NCBI GenBank assembly: GCA_963777855.1 | Contig: CAVZRW010000008.1 | Span: 124,001 to 188,000 of the forward strand | Reading direction: 5' to 3' | Source: Prado023 sp963777855 | Lineage (GTDB): Bacteria > Actinomycetota > Actinomycetes > S36-B12 > CAIYMF01 | Length of the DNA: 64,000 bases | In this document: in pieces, positions 1 to 9,590 of the stretch | How positions within the stretch are numbered: the stretch's first letter is position 1 | Layout: the number at the start of each line of letters is the position of its first letter | Notes under the pieces: generated by a model | Seen by the model: only the letters and a program-made list of their open reading frames with translations | Told to the model about the DNA's origin: nothing | Databases searched by the model: none | Position numbers and translations under genes: made by a program

Positions 1-325
1 TCGTCGGCGTGCTTGCTGCGGTACTCGAAGGCGACGCCGCGCACGATCAGGGCCACGAGGATGAGGAACAGCGGCAGGTAGAACCCGCTGAACAGGGTGG
101 CGTACCACTCGGGGAAGGCCGCGAAGGTCGCGCCGCCGGCGACGAGCAGCCACACCTCGTTGCCGTCCCAGACCGGGCCGATGCGTGGTGATCACCACGC
201 GGCGCTCGGCGTCGTCCGGCCAGGACGGGCAGCAGCATGCCGACGCCGAAGTCGAAGCCCTCGAGCACGAAGTACCCGATCCACAGGACCGCGATCAGGA
301 TGAACCAGACGGTCGTCAGTTCCAT
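1..325 (-). pseudogene. cydB: Cytochrome bd quinol oxidase subunit II, CydB (5' part, frameshifted)
   Basis: This is the N-terminal third of the membrane subunit that pairs with CydA in the oxygen-reducing bd quinol oxidase; the rest lies beyond the left edge. ATG 325 opens with MELTTVWFILIAVLWIGYFV, a typical first CydB helix, followed by LEGFDFGVGMLLPVLAG. To stay in the family the frame must change near 222 and again near 186. The third frame then reads GPVWDGNEVWLL and a second hydrophobic stretch ending near EYRSKHAD. A GAGGAA ribosome binding site lies a few bases before the start, 29 nt after the cydA stop, so the two form an operon. The clean residues on both sides of each shift suggest sequence error or very recent damage. 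Confidence 0.85.
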
Positions 326-354
326 GTCAGTTCCTCGCGCTCAGTAGGAGATGG

Positions 355-1767
355 TCAGCGGGGCGTCGGCTCGCGATCGACGAACGGGTCGTCGACGGCC
401 TCGGGCGGGCCCTGGCGGACGGTGCGGATGATCAGCCCCACCTCGACGACGGCGAGGACGCGCGTAGAGGGCGGTGAAGCCGACCAGCGAGACCCAGACC
501 TGGCCCGAGCGTGACCACCGGGGAGACCCCGGCCGCGGTCGGCATGAGGCCGAAGACGATCCACGGCTGGCGGCCCATCTCGGTGAAGATCCAGCCGAAG
601 CTGATTGGCGATCAGCGGCAGCAGCGGCACGACGATCGCCGCACGCGCCGCACCACTTGCCGTTCGGGCACCCGGTCCGCGGCGGGTAGGCCCACAGCGG
701 CCCACAGGGCGACGAGCGCGGCGAGCATGCCCGACGCCGATCATCAGGCGGAAGGTCCAGTAGGTCACCGGGATGTTGGGCGCGAAGTCGGTCAGGCCGG
801 TGTCGGCGTAGGTCTGGCGCGTACTCCTCCTGCAGGTCGTTGATGCCCTTGACCTCGCCGTTCGCAGTCGCCCGTGGCCAGGAAGGACAGCAGCTCCGGG
901 ATCTCGATGGAGAAGACCGGCTCGGAGCCGTCGAGCGTGCCGATGGTGAAGATGGAGAACGGCGCGGGCTGCGCGGTCTCGTACAGCGCCTCGGCGGCGG
1001 CCATCTTCATGGGCTGCTGCTCGGTCATGATCTTGGCGTGGATGTCGCCGGAGATGACCACGAGCCACGGCAGGCGACCAGGGTGGTGACCAGGCCCAGC
1101 TGCATCGGTGGAGCGGGCCACGTCGACGGCCGCGCTCGCTTGCATCAGGAGCCAGATGCGAGATGCCGGCCACCAGGGCTCCGGCGACCATGAAGCGACG
1201 AGGCCAGCGTGTGGGGGAAGGCGATGACGGCACGTGTTGTTGGTCAGCACGGCGGCGAAGTCGGTGCAGCTCGGCGCGTCCGGTGACCGGGTTGACCCCG
1301 TAGCCGACCGGGTGCTGCATGAACGAGTTGGCGGCGAGGATGAAGTAGGCCGAGAGCAGCGTGCCGATCGCGGCGATCCAGATGGTGGCCAGGTGCAGCT
1401 TCTTGGGCAGCCGGTCCCAGCCGAAGATCCACAGGCCGAGGAAGGTGGACTCGAGGAAGAACGCCAGCAGGCCCTCGATGGCCAGCGGGGCGCCGAAGAT
1501 GTCGCCGACGAAGCGGGAGTAGTCGCTCCAGTTCATGCCGAACTGGAACTCCTGCACGATGCCGGTGACCACGCCCATCGCGAAGTTGATCAGGAAGAGC
1601 TTGCCGAAGAACTTGGTCGCGCGCAGCCACTTCTCGTTGCCGGTGCGCACCCATGCGGTCTGCATGCCGGCGACCAGCCAGCACAGGCCGATGGTGATCG
1701 GCACGAAGAGGAAGTGGTACACGGTGGTGATGCCGAACTGCCATCGCGCAAGGTCCAAGACGTCCAT
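355..1767 (-). pseudogene. cydA: Cytochrome bd quinol oxidase subunit I, CydA (multiple frameshifts)
   Basis: CydA is the heme-carrying subunit of the high-affinity bd oxidase in the cytoplasmic membrane. ATG 1767 gives MDVLDLARWQFGITTVYHFL; His18 corresponds to the conserved N-terminal heme ligand. The first ~170 residues read cleanly (1767 to about 1250). Below 1250 the family continues only by changing frame at least a dozen times, for example near 1240, 1073, 865, 817, 728, 599, 506 and 461. The quinol-oxidase motif FTEMGRQPWIV is recoverable around 545-600, and the last frame ends ...VDREPTPR at 355. Total length matches a normal ~467-residue CydA if one base is removed at most sites. 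An in-frame start at 1773 is the alternative. As sequenced it cannot encode an intact protein. Confidence 0.88.
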
Positions 1768-1928
1768 GGGCATCCACGCTTCCGAGCCACGGCGCCGGGG
1801 GTCGGCGCGGTCGGGGCCAGCGTCCCACCGGCCCGGACCGCGTTCGCGGGGCGCAACGGCCGGAAGTAACGGGACGAAGGTCCCAGATTCCCCCGCCGGA
1901 GGTCGGTACCGGGTGGGGTATCTCACAT

Positions 1929-1957
1929 CCCCGCCGCGGCGGGGCCCGGCCGGGCCC
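1929..1957 (-). terminator. Overlapping GC palindromes after the aldo/keto reductase
   Basis: Two perfect 16-bp palindromes overlap: CCCCGCCGCGGCGGGG at 1929-1944 and GGGCCCGGCCGGGCCC at 1942-1957. They start 8 nt past the aldo/keto reductase stop and precede cydA in the direction of transcription, so a terminator is the simplest reading. There is no T-tract, as is common in actinobacteria. Confidence 0.5.
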
Positions 1958-1964
1958 GGATCGC

Positions 1965-2912
1965 CTACGCCATGGGGGGTTCGGGGGTGTCGTCCGGGAA
2001 CACCGAGACGTCCTCAGAGACCGTCGCAGAGAGGGCGGCGACCTCGTCGGCGGTCAGCTGCAGCTGGTTGGCGGCCGCCGAGCTGCGGGCCGTGGCCGGC
2101 CGCGTCGAGCCCGGGATCGGGATGACCACAGGCGCCAGTGCCAGCAGCCAGGCCAGGGCCACCTGCTGGGGCGCGGCACCGTGCGCGGCGGCCACCTCGG
2201 CGAAGGCCGCGTAGCGCGAGCCGAGGCCGGAGGCCGCCGAGGCCCCACCCAGCGGGGACCAGGGCAGGAACGCGATGCCGAGCTCGGCGCAGCGGGCCAG
2301 CACGTCGGCGCCGACGCGGTAGCGGGCGGAGAACTCGTTCTGCACTGCGGCGATCCCCCCGTCAGCGGGGCCGCCGACCAGGCCCAGCGCCCGGTCGAGC
2401 TGGGGCAGGGTCACGTTGGACAGGCCGATGGTGCCGGCGGTGCCGTCGGCTCGCACGAGGGCCAGGCCGCGGATCTGCTCGTCGAAGGCCACGTCGGGGT
2501 CCATGCGGTGCAGGAAGTACAGGTCGATGGCGTCCACGCCCAGGCGCGCCGCCGAGGCACGGGCCGCCGCGCGCAGGGCGTCGGGGGTGCCCGCCCGGCC
2601 CCACACGTCGCCGTCCGGGCCCGCGGCGCGGGTGATCCCGCCCTTGGTCGCCACCACCACGCGGGCGCGCTGCTCGGCGGTGCCCGGCCACGAGCGCAGG
2701 GCCTCGCCGACCAGCACCTCGTTGTGGCCGAACTGCGAGCCGTCCGGGGCATAGATGTCGGCTGTGTCGATCAGCGTGATGCCGCTGTCGAGCGCGGCGT
2801 GCACGGTGGCCAGGGCGCGCGGGCGCTCGCCGAGCATCGCGGGGTCGGACAGGGGCATGCAGCCCAGGCCGATCGGGTGGACGGACAGGTCGGCGATGCT
2901 GCGGGTGGCCAT
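1965..2912 (-). CDS. Aldo/keto reductase
   Basis: A 315-residue single-domain aldo/keto reductase, an NADPH-dependent cytosolic enzyme that reduces aldehydes or ketones. The catalytic tetrad is visible: Asp49 and Tyr54 in IDTADIYAP, Lys90 in VVVATKGG and His135 in DLYFLHRMDPD. The C-terminal cofactor signature VVIPIPGSTRPA is also present. Length and layout match the YajO/YghZ-like group of bacterial AKRs, which does not predict the substrate. It ends upstream of cydA on the same strand but is separated by a strong GC palindrome and ~200 nt, so it is probably its own transcription unit. It is divergent from the phosphatase gene starting at 2966. Confidence 0.9.
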   Translation of the reverse strand: MATRSIADLSVHPIGLGCMPLSDPAMLGERPRALATVHAALDSGITLIDTADIYAPDGSQFGHNEVLVGEALRSWPGTAEQRARVVVATKGGITRAAGPDGDVWGRAGTPDALRAAARASAARLGVDAIDLYFLHRMDPDVAFDEQIRGLALVRADGTAGTIGLSNVTLPQLDRALGLVGGPADGGIAAVQNEFSARYRVGADVLARCAELGIAFLPWSPLGGASAASGLGSRYAAFAEVAAAHGAAPQQVALAWLLALAPVVIPIPGSTRPATARSSAAANQLQLTADEVAALSATVSEDVSVFPDDTPEPPMA

Positions 2913-2965
2913 GGCGTGGAGCCTGCCACGGATCCGGGGGTTGTTTCCCCACTAGCCTGCCCCCC

Positions 2966-4513
2966 ATGACGCTGCGGCAGAGGGTGCTTGCCCTGGCCGT
3001 GGCAGCCCTGGCGCTGATCGTGCTGCTCGGGATCCAGCTGACCGCCCGGTACGCGCAGCTGGGTCGCAGCCTGGATCTGGTCGCCGACGCGCTGGTCCCG
3101 GCTAGCACGGCCTCGGCCGACCTGGCCTCGGACGTCAACAACATGGACCGGCGCCTGCGCATCTACGTCTCCTCCGGTGAGCGGGGCTACGAGGTGCTCT
3201 ACGGGGCGGCGGTCACCTCCGCGCGGGCCAACACAGAGAGCCTGGGCGCGCTGCTGGGCGACCAGCCCCCCTTCCCCGCTCTGGTGGCCGACGTGTCCGA
3301 CAGCCTGGACGCGTGGGTCACCATGGTCGGCGACCCTGCCCGCGCCGCGATGGCCGACGGTGACGCGCGCGCGGCCCAGGCGCTGCTGAACTCCCGCGAG
3401 GGCCAGGCCCTCTACTCGCAGTTGAACTCGGATGCCTTCCGGTTGTCGTCGGTGATCTCGGCCGACCAGCAGGAGGCCCTCGATGAGACCGCATCGGCGG
3501 CACGGCGCCTGGCGTGGTCCCTGGGCCTGGCGCTGCTGGTCCTGCTGCTGATCCCGTTGGTCAGCTACCTCTCGCTGCGCCGGCACGTGCTGGCTCCGAT
3601 CAGCCAGCTGCGCGCTCAGCTGCGAACCGCCGCGACACCCGGCCACCACGACGAGGTGATCGAGCCCAGCGGGCCCCCGGAGCTGCGCGAGCTGGGGTCG
3701 GACGCCGAGGCCCTGCGCCGCTCCCTGGTGCACGAGATCGATGAGTCGGCAGCTGCCCGCGAGGCCCTCGAGCAGGAGGGCCCCGTGGTCGAGGCGATCC
3801 GCCAGGAGCTGGCGGCCAGCGCCGAGCCGGCCCCGGGCGGCGTGACCGTGGCCGGGGTGATGCGCCCGGCCGAGGGGGTGCTGGCCGGCGACTTCTGGGA
3901 CCGCCTGGCGATCCCGGACGGACGTGCCGCGGTGCTGATCTGCGACGTGTCGGGCCATGGGCCGCGGGCCGGCATCGTGGCGATGCGGCTGAAGACCTCG
4001 ATCACCCTCGGCCTGGTCTCCGGGGCGGCCCCGGCAAGCATCCTGCCGCAGGCCTGCGACGCGTTCGCCGACGAGCCGGGCCGGTTCGCCACCACGGTGG
4101 TGCTGGTCACCGACCCGGCCTCCGGCGTGCTCGAGTGGACCAACGCCGGGCACCCCGCACCGCGGCTGATCCGCGCCGACGGCACGCTGGAGCGCCTGGA
4201 GACGACCGGGCCGATGGTGTCGTGGCTGGCCGGCCAGTGGACCACCGCCCGCACGTCCCTGGGGCCCGAGGACATGGTGGTGGCCTTCACCGACGGGATC
4301 CTGGAGAGCCGCGACGAGTCCGGCGAGGAGCTCGGCGAGGACGACCTCGACGGACACCTGCTCGCGGCAGCCGCGGCCACCCGCGACCCCGACGAGTTCA
4401 TCGCGCTGACCCTCGCCGCGATCCGCCAGCGCGCCGAGCACCTGCGCGACGACGTCACGCTGGTGGCGATGCGCCTGGACCCCCCGAGCCCCACGATCCC
4501 CACCCCCCGCTGA
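2966..4513 (+). CDS. Membrane-anchored SpoIIE-type PP2C phosphatase with HAMP domain
   Basis: A 515-residue signalling phosphatase. An N-terminal transmembrane helix (about residues 7-26) is followed by an extracytoplasmic helical region (~27-170), a second helix (~180-202) and a HAMP-like linker beginning RRHVLAPISQL. The SpoIIE/RsbU-type PP2C domain (~280-508) contains LAGDFWD, CDVSGHG, TNAGHPAP, FTDGILE and DDVTLV, the metal-binding aspartates of the family. Such enzymes usually dephosphorylate an anti-sigma-factor antagonist in response to an external signal. No STAS or anti-sigma partner is encoded nearby, so its target is unknown. The C-terminus is followed by a GCCC-repeat tract and a long hairpin. 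Confidence 0.85.
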   Translation: MTLRQRVLALAVAALALIVLLGIQLTARYAQLGRSLDLVADALVPASTASADLASDVNNMDRRLRIYVSSGERGYEVLYGAAVTSARANTESLGALLGDQPPFPALVADVSDSLDAWVTMVGDPARAAMADGDARAAQALLNSREGQALYSQLNSDAFRLSSVISADQQEALDETASAARRLAWSLGLALLVLLLIPLVSYLSLRRHVLAPISQLRAQLRTAATPGHHDEVIEPSGPPELRELGSDAEALRRSLVHEIDESAAAREALEQEGPVVEAIRQELAASAEPAPGGVTVAGVMRPAEGVLAGDFWDRLAIPDGRAAVLICDVSGHGPRAGIVAMRLKTSITLGLVSGAAPASILPQACDAFADEPGRFATTVVLVTDPASGVLEWTNAGHPAPRLIRADGTLERLETTGPMVSWLAGQWTTARTSLGPEDMVVAFTDGILESRDESGEELGEDDLDGHLLAAAAATRDPDEFIALTLAAIRQRAEHLRDDVTLVAMRLDPPSPTIPTPR

Positions 4514-4519
4514 CGGACC

Positions 4520-4558
4520 CGCCCGCCGCCCGCCCGCCCGCCCGCCCGCCCGCCCGCA
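4520..4558. repeat. GCCC tetranucleotide repeat tract
   Basis: A run of about nine imperfect CCCG/GCCC units lies directly after the phosphatase stop and before the 4561-4620 hairpin. It is non-coding and a likely site of length variation. Confidence 0.6.
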
Positions 4559-4560
4559 GG

Positions 4561-4620
4561 ATCTCCCGTACTTGGTCGAATCTCCCGTTGCGACGGGAGA
4601 ATCGGCGAAGTACGGGAGAT
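4561..4620. terminator. 60-nt nested palindrome between convergent genes
   Basis: Two 28-nt arms flank a 4-nt TGCG loop. Only three of 28 positions differ between arms, and one of those is a G-T wobble. Each arm carries ATCTCCCGT twice, so the motif occurs four times, two direct and two inverted. It lies between the convergent phosphatase and ABC transporter genes and probably terminates both. Its nested design is unlike a simple terminator. Confidence 0.6.
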
Positions 4621-4657
4621 TCCGTGCCGAGGCGGGGCCGGGGGCGGGGTAACGGGG

Positions 4658-6565
<1,908 letters not shown>

Positions 6566-6660
6566 CCGTCAAGGATGGACCCGCCCGCCACAGGACCCCA
6601 AATCCCGCACGCCCCGCCGCCTCGCCCGCCTCACCCGCCTCGCGCCCCCCCGCTCGCGGT

Positions 6661-6750
6661 GATTCGGGCCCCGCTCTACGGGGCGGATCCGCAGGTTGGG
6701 CCCCACCTCGAAGGAAACGGCCACCGAAACGGGGCCGAAATCCGCAGGGT
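6661..6750. repeat. Intergenic GC palindrome element, copy A
   Basis: Between the ABC transporter start and the trmL stop. ATTCGGGCCCCG (6662-6673) is a gapped inverted match of CGGGGCCGAAAT (6730-6741), and ATCCGCAGG is directly repeated at 6687 and 6740. An internal block, TGGGCCCCACCTCGAAGG, matches 16 of 18 bases in a second element at 32870-32952. It may act as the trmL terminator or be a small dispersed repeat. Confidence 0.45.
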
Positions 6751-6772
6751 CGGGGGGAGGCGGGGGCCTGCG

Positions 6773-7237
6773 CTACTCGGCGCCCGTGAAGCCGTTCTGG
6801 CGCCACGCCTCGTAGACCGTGACCGCGACCGCGTTGGAGAGGTTCAACGAGCGGTTGCCCGGCAGCATCGGCAGCCGCAGGCGGCGCTCGGCGGGGAAGT
6901 CGGCGAGCACGCCCTCAGCGAGGCCGGTCGGCTCGGGACCGAAGAGGAACACGTCGCCCGGGCGCAGATCGACCTCGTGGGGCGCGGTGCCGGCGCGGGC
7001 GGAGGTCGCGAACCACCGCCGCTCGCCCAGCGCGCGGCGGGCGGCGGCGAGGTCGGCGTGCACCGTGACCACCGCCATGTCGTGGTAGTCCAGCCCGGCG
7101 CGCCGCACGCGGGCCTCGTCGAGGACGAAGCCCATCGGCTCCACCAGGTGCAGCCGCGCACCAGTGTTCGCGCAGAGCCGGATCACGTTGCCCGTGTTGG
7201 GCGGGATGCGCGGCTCCAGGAGCACGACCTCGAACAT
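6773..7237 (-). CDS. trmL: tRNA (cytidine/uridine-2'-O-)-methyltransferase TrmL
   Basis: A 154-residue SPOUT-class methyltransferase, the usual TrmL length. TrmL 2'-O-methylates the wobble nucleotide 34 of certain leucine tRNAs using SAM. The trefoil-knot motifs are present: LLEPRIPPNTGNVIRLCANT at the N-terminus, LFGPEPTGLAEGVL in the middle and LPMLPGNRSLNLSNAVAV at the C-terminus. ATG 7237 is chosen because MFEVVLLEP is the conserved beginning; an in-frame start at 7279 would add an unsupported extension. It follows the frameshifted secreted-protein gene by 14 nt on the same strand and is probably cotranscribed. Confidence 0.93.
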   Translation of the reverse strand: MFEVVLLEPRIPPNTGNVIRLCANTGARLHLVEPMGFVLDEARVRRAGLDYHDMAVVTVHADLAAARRALGERRWFATSARAGTAPHEVDLRPGDVFLFGPEPTGLAEGVLADFPAERRLRLPMLPGNRSLNLSNAVAVTVYEAWRQNGFTGAE

Positions 7238-7251
7238 GGCTGGGGCGACGA

Positions 7252-7805
7252 TCAGCGGGCCGGGGCGATGATCTGCCACCCGCGCAGGTTGCCGGTGCGG
7301 TCCTTGCCCGCGTCGTCGAAGAGGAACGCGATGTCGGTGGAGTCGTTGTTCCAGCGCACCCCGGTGGCGGCGTAGAAGAAGCGCGGGTCCTTCGAGCCGT
7401 CGGGGGCCACTCCGTTGGTGCCGGTGCCGGAGTAGACGCGGCCTGCAGGGCCACGAACCTCTCGGAGGTCCGCTCCTCGGCCAGCACCTGGCGGGCGTGG
7501 GCGGCGCGCTCGCGCACGGAGGCCATCCGCCAGGCGGTCAGGGCGGGGACCAGCGGACGGGCGGGGACCAGCGGACGGGCGGGGACCGGGGCCCGGGCGG
7601 CCAGCGCGGAGTCCGGGGCTCCGGCGGCCAGCGCAGAGCCCGCAGCCGCGGCGGCCGGTTCTGGCGCAGCCCAAGCAGCCTGCCCCGCCGCGCGCCCCGC
7701 CGAGTCCCCGGCCGCCGACCCGGCACCGATGCCCTCGATCGCGCCCGTCGCCGACGCCAGGGGGGCCAGCGCCAGCGCGCCGGCCAACACGCCGGCCGCG
7801 AGCAC
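7252..7805 (-). pseudogene. Hypothetical secreted protein, one frameshift
   Basis: Not recognised. GTG 7805 opens a hydrophobic Ala/Leu-rich segment resembling a signal peptide (LAAGVLAGALALAPLASA). A low-complexity Ala/Pro region with a duplicated RPLVPA unit follows, then a helical stretch ending SERFVALQ. The frame must then change near 7440 to continue GRVYSGTGTNG through DSTDIAFLFDD to GWQIIAPAR at 7252. A single base lost from a GGG run would restore one ~184-residue protein. Codons upstream of 7805 in the same frame encode an Arg-rich stretch, so the true start may lie further upstream. Function is unknown. Confidence 0.5.
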
Positions 7806-7916
7806 CCGACCCGTGCGGGCGCGCGCCGACGTCCGTCCTCCCCGGCCCCCGACGGGCGTGGTGCGCCTCGTCCATGGGCCGCAGGCTAACGCCCCCCGGC
7901 GCCCGGTGGAAGCACC

Positions 7917-8660
7917 TCAGGCCAGCTCGGTGAGGGCGAAGTGGGTCAGCGCATCGCGGACATACCCGGCGCCCTCGACGCCGCCGTAGTTGGCGGCGAA
8001 CCGTTCGTCGGCGACGTACATGTCGGCCAGACCCGCGAGCTGGTCGGCGGTGGGGGCCTTGTTGCCCCAGCCGGCACTGATCCAGGCGTGGTGGCGACGG
8101 GCCAGCGCCTGGGCCTCGGGGCCGTCCGCCGGGGCCCCCTGTGCGCGCAGATGGGCCCAGCCCGCTGCGATCGCCGCGTGCTCGTCGGTGAACGCCTTCT
8201 GCCCGTCGGGGCCGAGCCCACGCCACCACCGGTCGCTGTCGGCATAGGCCCGCGCGCCCCAGCGCTGCTCGACCTCCTCCTTGTACTGGGTGTGGTCGAA
8301 GCCGTCGAACATCTGGTCGGCCATGATCTCCTCCTCGGTCTCGATGCTCTGGATGGTGCGCTCGACGCTGGCGATCTGCCGGTCGAGCCGGGCCTTCTCG
8401 GCGCGCAGCCAGTCGCGGTGCGCGCGCAGGGCGGGGACCACATCCGCGGCCTCCAGGGCCTCGGCGATGGCTGCCACGCCCAGGCCCATCCGGCGCAGCA
8501 GCAGGATCCGCTGCAGCCGGGTCAGCGCCGCGGTGTCGTAGTAGCGGTAGCCGTTGGCCCCCACCCGACTGGGCTCGAGCAGGCCCACGTCGCCGTAGTG
8601 GCGCAGCGTGCGGCTGGTCGTGCCGGTGAGCCGGGCGACCTCGCCGATGCCGTACTCCAC
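7917..8660 (-). CDS. tipA: MerR-family transcriptional regulator with TipAS antibiotic-binding domain
   Basis: A 247-residue TipA-like regulator. The N-terminal MerR winged helix is clear (IGEVARLTGTTSRTLRHYGD, then ANGYRYYD) and is followed by the dimerisation coiled coil (~75-115). The C-terminal ~140 residues form a TipAS domain (MFDGFDHTQYKEEVEQRWG through DALTHFALTEL). In Streptomyces TipAL this domain captures thiopeptide antibiotics and switches the protein to an activator. GTG 8660 is preceded by GGAGGTGG. An ideal MerR promoter with a 19-bp spacer and an inverted repeat lies at 8711-8741, indicating autoregulation. Which drug or effector it binds, and its other targets, cannot be read from the sequence. 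Confidence 0.9.
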   Translation of the reverse strand: MEYGIGEVARLTGTTSRTLRHYGDVGLLEPSRVGANGYRYYDTAALTRLQRILLLRRMGLGVAAIAEALEAADVVPALRAHRDWLRAEKARLDRQIASVERTIQSIETEEEIMADQMFDGFDHTQYKEEVEQRWGARAYADSDRWWRGLGPDGQKAFTDEHAAIAAGWAHLRAQGAPADGPEAQALARRHHAWISAGWGNKAPTADQLAGLADMYVADERFAANYGGVEGAGYVRDALTHFALTELA

Positions 8661-8710
8661 GATCCACCTCCCACGGCCGGGGCCCCCGAGTCGGTCCCGG
8701 GCGTGACACC

Positions 8711-8741
8711 ACGGTAGAAGTTGACGTTGCGTCAATGTCAA
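8711..8741 (-). promoter_or_regulatory. MerR-type autoregulated promoter and operator for tipA
   Basis: On the minus strand a -35 TTGACA (8741-8736) and a -10 TACCGT (8716-8711) are separated by 19 bp. The spacer holds a perfect inverted repeat, TTGACG-3nt-CGTCAA (8721-8735). An overlong spacer filled by the operator is the hallmark of MerR activators, which untwist the promoter. The expected start point leaves a ~45-nt leader before GTG 8660. Confidence 0.8.
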
Positions 8742-8804
8742 CTCGGGCGCAGGCGCGGCCCGATGAGACACGTGGGCGCCATCCGGGGAGAGGTAGCCAA
8801 CCCG

Positions 8805-8872
8805 GTGGGGCTGTCGGGGGGACCACGGATGCATCCGCGCCCGGTCGGGCTGTGGGGGGACGGATGCATCCG
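8805..8872. repeat. Duplicated unit with perfect CGGATGCATCCG palindromes
   Basis: Two copies of a ~30-nt unit (GGGCTGT, a G-run, then CGGATGCATCCGCG) lie between tipA and the lysE-type gene. The 12-bp palindromes sit at 8826-8837 and 8861-8872, 35 bp apart. They lie downstream of the lysE-type stop on that strand, so they could terminate it or bind a regulator acting on the tipA promoter. Confidence 0.5.
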
Positions 8873-8892
8873 CGAGCCGGGCGATCCCGCCC

Positions 8893-9528
8893 TCAGCCCC
8901 CGAGGGCCAGGCGCACCGCGTAGGCGGCCACGATGGCGTAGCCGGCCAGGGACACCGCGATCCGGATGCGCTCGGACATTCGCGAGCCGAGCAGCGACCC
9001 GCCCACCGCCAGCACCAGCTGCCAGGACAACGAGCCCACGAGCACGCCCAGTGCGAACGCCAGGCCCGAGCCACCTCCGGTGAGCCGCTCGGAGAGCCCG
9101 GCGGTCAGGGCCACGAAGTAGACCGCGGTCATCGGGTTGATCGCGGTCAGGGCGACGAACTTGGCGAACACGTGCCCGCTGGGCAGGTCCGCGCGCGCCC
9201 CCGCGCCCGCACCGGCCCCCGCACCAGCCCCCGCTGCGACCCGCAGGCTGGCCACCCCTCGGACCACCACCACCGCGAGGGCCACGGCCCCCACCAGCTG
9301 GATCACCCGCTCGTAGCCGGCCAGCGCATCGGCCAGGCCCTGGCCCACCACCACGGCGACCAGCGCGTAGCCGAAGTCGACAAGCGCCACCCCGCACGCG
9401 GCCGCGACCGCCGCGCGCATCCCGGACTCGACGGCCTCGCGGATGATGAGCACGCCGATCGCGCCCAGCGGCAGGGCGATGCCGAGGCCCGCGAGGAGCC
9501 CGGACCCGAACGCCCCGACCGGCAGCAT
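8893..9528 (-). CDS. LysE/RhtB-family amino-acid exporter
   Basis: A 211-residue membrane protein with five to six hydrophobic helices. The opening GLLAGLGIALPLGAIGVLIIREA is the LysE-family signature, and KFVALTAINPMTAVYF is the second conserved segment. Members export amino acids or their analogues by proton or sodium exchange. An Ala-Gly dipeptide repeat (AGAGAGAGAGA) fills the central cytoplasmic loop. ATG 9528 is preferred over GTG 9534, which lies inside the palindromic operator. A TAGGGT -10 element ends 6 nt before the ATG, suggesting a leaderless transcript. It is divergent from tag. The substrate is unknown. Confidence 0.85.
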   Translation of the reverse strand: MLPVGAFGSGLLAGLGIALPLGAIGVLIIREAVESGMRAAVAAACGVALVDFGYALVAVVVGQGLADALAGYERVIQLVGAVALAVVVVRGVASLRVAAGAGAGAGAGAGARADLPSGHVFAKFVALTAINPMTAVYFVALTAGLSERLTGGGSGLAFALGVLVGSLSWQLVLAVGGSLLGSRMSERIRIAVSLAGYAIVAAYAVRLALGG

Positions 9529-9531
9529 GGG

Positions 9532-9561
9532 CACACCCTAGGCAGGCGCACCTAGGGTGTG
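9532..9561. promoter_or_regulatory. Palindromic divergent promoter/operator between lysE-type gene and tag
   Basis: Perfect 11-bp arms CACACCCTAGG and CCTAGGGTGTG surround 8 nt in the short divergent region. Each arm carries TAGGGT facing outward, matching a TANNNT -10 hexamer. On the minus strand the predicted start falls on the lysE-type ATG (leaderless). On the plus strand it leaves a ~26-nt leader with AGGAG before tag. A regulator bound here would control both genes. Confidence 0.6.
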
Positions 9562-9590
9562 GCCAACCCCCGCCGCACCAGGAGCCCCCG

